The notes beneath the pieces were generated by a model, which was given only the letters and a program-made list of their open reading frames with translations, had not been told where the DNA came from and did not search any database. DNA of 64,000 nt from Eonycteris spelaea. Its lineage: Eukaryota; Chordata; Mammalia; Chiroptera; Pteropodidae. The stretch is taken from contig PUFA01000003.1 in NCBI GenBank assembly GCA_003508835.1, positions 10,269,501-10,333,500 of the forward strand, read 5' to 3'. Shown in pieces: positions 59,601 to 64,000 of the stretch. Within the stretch, counting starts at the first letter, position 1. Every line of letters begins with the position of its first letter. Made by a program: the position numbers and the translations under genes.

Positions 59601-62094
59601 CAGAGCTGTGGTAAACCCTGTTTGAAGGATCAGGTGAATTATACACTCATTGATTAGAGAATAGTTTGGAGGCCCCTGGAGGTGAGAAGTAATAAGCGCA
59701 GGAGGTCTGCTGGTTTCCAAAGCCCTGGGTTTGGGGGGCAGCTCCAAATGAATGGAGCAAGGACAGGAGCCACCAAAAGCTGCCTCCAAGTCCATGCTCA
59801 AGGAGGCCAGTGGCCCAAGGGCTTAAGGGGAGAAGTGGTTTTGGGAAGACCTGGATGCCTCCAGGAGAGTAGTAGCCAAGAAAGCAGTGTGAGTGAGGGG
59901 TCAGGCTTGTGCAAGCCTCCAGATGTTAGAAGCAAGGAACTGAGACAGAAGATACTGGAAGAAAAGCAAATCTTGGGTGATGTCCAGCCTGGGGCATGCA
60001 AGGTATGCGGAGTCTGTATGACACCCAGGGAGATGTGGCAACGGGGGTGTGGAGGGACTTTGGGGAGGGGTGAACTTAGTGGTCCTCAGCTTGGAGAAGG
60101 TACTGGGATGCAATCCCCTTGGGGAAGCCTGTGTACTGAGACCTAGTCACTGGGGAATAGCAAGGGCAGGAACCTCTTCTAAGCTGCCTATTCCCTCTTA
60201 GGGTGTACCTATGCCACAGGAAATCCATCACCTTTGCCATCCACTGTCTCCACTGGTGACTGAAGCAGCTTCAAAGAGCCTATTGCTTCCTTTCCATTTG
60301 CATGTTTTTTTTTTTCCAACTGTCACTGTCTTTGGCTTTAAAAAATGATGTAACAAGTCATTTGAGACATTAGATGTGCAGTTTCATTGTTAAGACCATG
60401 AAGCCACCTGCCCTGGCTCCATCATCACACCTTCTTCCTCTCACCTTGTCAGCTTGTGTTGTGACTGTGAAAAGAAAAAAGAGGGACCCTCAACTCCAAA
60501 TCATATCTGTGCTCCATCGCCAACACACATTGTGACAGTTGCATTTATGATAAGATATATTTATAGTTTAATTTATTTTTTTCATTTTCTTGACAACTTT
60601 GGATATCACTCATTATCAAATATCATATGTACAAGTATTTTCTGCCTTATTAAGATATATGATTTTTTTACCAAGGTATGTACTTCAGTAGAATGTGTAA
60701 AATTTATTGTTGAGATATTTTACATTATCTACATAGCATTAAAACTAAAAAGACAACTCTGTTCTTAGGAAGGCATTGAACTATTATAAACGATAGTTAC
60801 ATTCGTGCAGTGAGATCCCATGTCTCTGTCAGCTCACCCTGACGACGGAACAGCGTGCCAGGGCCCTGTGCAGTACTCAGGAGCTCTAGAACTCCATTCT
60901 CTTGATTTGGAAGCAAGACTCATTTCTCAGAAATCCTAGGAAAAAGTCGGGCCAAATAAAGTATCCCTTCAGTCAGGTCAGCTACTTTGGACATACTACT
61001 GAGCGTCATTGTGAACTTAGAGTTTTCCATAGTTTTCCCAAGCAAATTAGTATGTTGGATGTTAATAAAATGAGGAATGAGAAATTGACCTAGAAAGAAA
61101 GAACTGAAGAAACAGTTATACAAGGTTAAATCAAAACAGAAGAATTAAAAATAATCCATTTCCACATCTCCTATTAGAGCTTCGTTTATAGGGTTCTCTT
61201 TTAGAAACAGAGAGTGCAGCATTAATTTTCATGACATTGGAACTTGAGTTGTGCCAAAACAAAATAGGAAAACCAGAATTATTTGCAAAAGTCCTTAGGG
61301 ATACAAGATTCATTTGTTTAATAAAAGGAGACTTTTAAAATGCGTCAATTTTGAAAAATGTACTTTTTGAGTGGAAAAGGTCTAACTATTTCTTGTTAAA
61401 AGAAATTACAGGAATAGTTGAACTGTTCATATTCAGGTATTCAAATGAACCAAATAAACAAGTGAACCATAATCACACCACAGTGAATTCGCGGCTCTGG
61501 GAAGCTGGGAAGGGGTGGATCTCATCCTCTTTCCATGCTTGCAGTGACATCTCCATCTGGTGGGCCTTTTTCGAAATGGCTGCTGGAGGCTTGTTTGGTG
61601 TTGTGACGGCAGTTACCAAGTGACTGTGAGGGAACAGTAAGCCTGTGACTAGAGCCAAAAGTGCCTTGAGGCAATCAGTCTTTGCAGAGGGTCAGAGTAC
61701 ATTGATAATGAGGCCCATTCCCCACGGTCAATGGGAGGCAAGCAGGTAAACATGCCGAGTGGGAGGAGTGGGAGTCGTTGGAGGACCCTCAGGCTCAGAT
61801 ATTAGGGGTCCAGGGAGGTCTTCTCTGTTGAGCTGAAACCTGAAGCATCAGTATGTGCCTTAAGCGTTAATTCTATTCTTTTTTCAACTTACAATCATGC
61901 CACTGTAAAAGACAATCACCCGACTTTTAGGGATTAACATCAAGAGCCCTTAGAAGAGTTTGGGAATTGTCTGACTTATATAGTTGTCTGAGTGGAGTTT
62001 TTCCTACTTCCTGGAAGACTGGGTGTAGATATGAGTAATGACGCACCCCCTTAGGAGTCATGATTGGGTAATAAAGGATGAATAAATAATGGAA

Positions 62095-63190
62095 CTCTAA
62101 GTTTTATTAATTTTTATATAGACTTAACATGTACACAATATAACATTTAAAAGGTGTGAAGGGGTGTACATTGAAAGGGAAGCTTAACCCAGTTATTCTT
62201 CCAAGAAGCCACCACTCCTAGCAATTTCTTATGTATATTTCCAGACATATCTTAGGATCATACAAGCACATACACATGGTTGTCATACCTTTACGACACA
62301 TAGTAACAGCTGCACAAGCTATTCTGTATCCTGTTCTTCCACTTAAAATCTATATCTTGGTCCTTTTCATAGCAGTACTAGTAGCCATCATGTTTTTTTA
62401 AATGGCTGCATCATAGTTTTTTCTCTGGATGCTGCTTTGTAGAGCCACTCCCATATTGATGCGCCCCATCTTTTGCTGTTACAAATGATACTGCAGTGTA
62501 ATTCTTGTCCATGTGTCGTTTTGCACGTGTGCGATCATCTCTAGGATAAATTCCTAGAAATTAATTTAGTAAGTCAAGTGTTTGTGCATTTTAAATTTTG
62601 ATGGACTTTTGCCAAATTGCTTTTTATAAAGATTGTACCAGTTTTGCTTCTCAGCCACAGTGTATGAGAGCTCATTTACCCACGCCACTGCCAAAGGGTC
62701 ATTCAGCATTTCAGCCCTTGCTCACCTGGTAGTGACGAGTTGCAAGTCATTAAAATATACATTTACATTCTCTTATTATGAATGCATTGAGCCTGTTTTT
62801 CATATGTCCAGGATCTTTAATGTTTTCCTGTGAATTTTTGGTTCATGGTCATTAAGTTGCCTTTTCTTATTAAAGTGTAGAGATTCTTTATAAACTGTAA
62901 TAGGAGTAGCAATGATTTTCTTCAGTCATTGGTCTTTTTACTTCATTTATGGTGCTTTTACCATGTGGGAAAATGTAAATTTTAAGAGTCAAATTATTCA
63001 TCTTTCCTGTCTTCCATGTTTTGCATTCTTCCTAAGGAAAGCCTTTGCACCCATGGTTTCTTCTAGTACTTTTATAGCTCCAGTTTTTCACATTTAAATA
63101 TATTTTTTTTTCTATCTGGAAGTTATTTTGGGCTATGGAGTGAGGCAGAGATCCAACTTCATTTTTTTCTTTTGTTTGGATACCGTTTAT
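62095..63190 (-). repeat. Old L1 (L1M/L1ME) fragment, antisense, about 1.1 kb
   Basis: The text runs in antisense L1 order: 'tagacttaacatgtacacaatataacatt', 'tgtatatttccagacatatctta', 'tgcatcatagttttttctctggatgctgc', 'taggataaattcctagaaattaatttagtaagtcaag', 'gccaaattgctttttataaagattgtaccag' and, near the end, 'ggctatggagtgaggcagagatccaacttcatttttttcttttgtttggatacc'. Confidence 0.8.
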
Positions 63191-64000
63191 TAAATAATCC
63201 AACATTTCTCTACGGATTTGTCATATACCAACAGGAATACGGATGTGTTTATGTGACTGTGTGTTCAAGCTGTTCCATCAAGATCACCTCCCATTTCCTC
63301 AGGTGCCTTCCTTCACTGGTCAACCATTCTAGGCTGTCAGGTGCTCTCCTTCCTCCCAGTTCTTCTCTGTCCCGTTCACTTAGCAGTCTTTAGAATAAGG
63401 CTAGATCATGTGCTACCTTGAAACAGTCCTGCTGTTTTTGTCATCTGCTGTCGTGGAGTTTTGTGTGGGGATTGACAGTGCTAGAATAAAGAGCATGGGA
63501 TAATGGAGAAACTGGCACCAAGCAGGTAGAAGTAGGAGAATGGGAGCCTACCATGCTGAGGGGTGGCTTCTCCTCCTCGCGCTAGCTCCTCCTGCTGGGA
63601 TCTCACCTCCTGTGGCCCCCTGAACACCTGTCTCCACCATTGGTGTAGTTACTCATCCTACAGAATAAAATTTCTGTTTCCATGCATTTATGCCTACTTT
63701 CAGTTACTTTATTTAGCTCTTGTAATTCTTACCTGCTTGGCACGATGTTTACTATTGCCTTTAGAGGAACTTTGTGGTACCTGAGTTCTTCATCCTGTTT
63801 CCCTCCTCCATGTGGATTCTTTTCTGCATGGATCCGAGAGCTGTGTCCTCCCATTCTAGTCAGCTTTGGCTTTTATCATTTCTTGCCTTTACCGATATCT
63901 CCATGTGCCTTGAGGTTCTACTTGTCTGGTTTTAAAATCACTCACTGCTTTTTCCACATATATGATCCATGCATTTTTCTGCATCCCAAATAATTGCTGG

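Larger units (their letters stand above)
1..64000 (+). other. FHOD3: FHOD3 gene, internal part of the transcription unit
   Basis: All seven exons found lie on the + strand, in the order of the FHOD3 protein, and are bounded by AG/GT splice sites. Exon phases agree at every constitutive junction (A-B, B-C, C-D, D-G). FHOD3 is a diaphanous-related formin of the FHOD subfamily. It nucleates, bundles or caps actin filaments and is needed for sarcomere assembly in cardiac muscle; variants in human FHOD3 cause cardiomyopathy. The fragment covers the end of the FH3/armadillo region and the variable linker before the coiled coil. FHOD1, the paralogue, is less likely because the introns here are large and the glutamate-rich cassette followed by the YNNFGNNSYHSSRP segment is what I recall for FHOD3. 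The identification is from remembered sequence, not a search. Confidence 0.9.
58165..64000 (+). other. FHOD3: Intron downstream of exon G (3' end outside window)
   Basis: The stretch contains a sense MIR at about 58780-58935, an L2 terminus near 59515-59600 and an antisense L1 at 62095-63190. No FHOD3 exon is visible up to 64000. The stretches 58170-58775, 59605-62090 and 63195-64000 gave nothing I can name. Confidence 0.75.

Noticed and set aside
1..64000. CRISPR array, prokaryotic operon, defence system or phage content
   Set aside because: The sequence is mammalian intron and exon with eutherian repeats. No direct-repeat spacer array or long prokaryote-like genes exist.

Overview
The window is mammalian genomic DNA. 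It is almost entirely intron, and it carries one protein-coding gene on the + strand. Seven short exons with consensus splice sites translate to consecutive pieces of FHOD3, an actin-organising formin best known from heart muscle sarcomeres. Upstream exons (start codon, first part of the GBD/FH3 region) and downstream exons (coiled coil, FH1, FH2, autoregulatory tail) lie outside the window, so there is no start codon, stop codon, promoter or poly(A) site for the gene here. I named the gene by recognising the peptides from memory; no search was run.

Layout: intron 1-8484; exons A (8485-8596), B (15294-15388) and C (21768-21911), encoding the end of the helical FH3/armadillo region; exon D (30080-30321), a basic, serine-rich, CpG-rich linker; an 18.9-kb intron; exons E (49202-49304, glutamate-rich) and F (52074-52433, Ser/Pro/Ala-rich), which look like tissue-specific cassette exons; exon G (58051-58164), constitutive linker; then intron to the end. 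D can splice to G directly in frame, and F is a symmetric 360-nt cassette. Exon E is 103 nt, so its glutamate-rich frame does not continue into F or G in their recognisable frames. This is the most notable coding observation in the window.

The non-coding sequence holds old eutherian repeats: L2, MIR, decayed L1M, MLT1-type LTRs, hAT elements (MER1, MER5A, MER20 types) and Tigger elements. I see no Alu, B1/B2, carnivore or ruminant SINE, and no young L1. The only lineage-specific element recognised is a hybrid SINE at about 10009-10230: a tRNA-Val(TAC)-like part fused to a 5S rRNA-like part with an A-rich tail. As I recall, hybrid tRNA/5S SINEs (MEG-TR) were described from Old World fruit bats (Pteropodidae), and that lineage is also reported to have lost L1 activity. 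The best guess at the source is therefore a megabat, resting mainly on one element and on memory.

Other structure includes a minisatellite with a perfect 67-bp higher-order unit (20795-20945), a 58-bp perfect AT palindrome (30860-30917), a strong G-quadruplex motif (41336-41358) and a short interstitial telomeric array (25229-25260). I found no second gene, CRISPR array, operon or other new system. Open frames elsewhere are of chance length. Repeat boundaries are by eye and approximate unless terminal motifs or duplications are cited.
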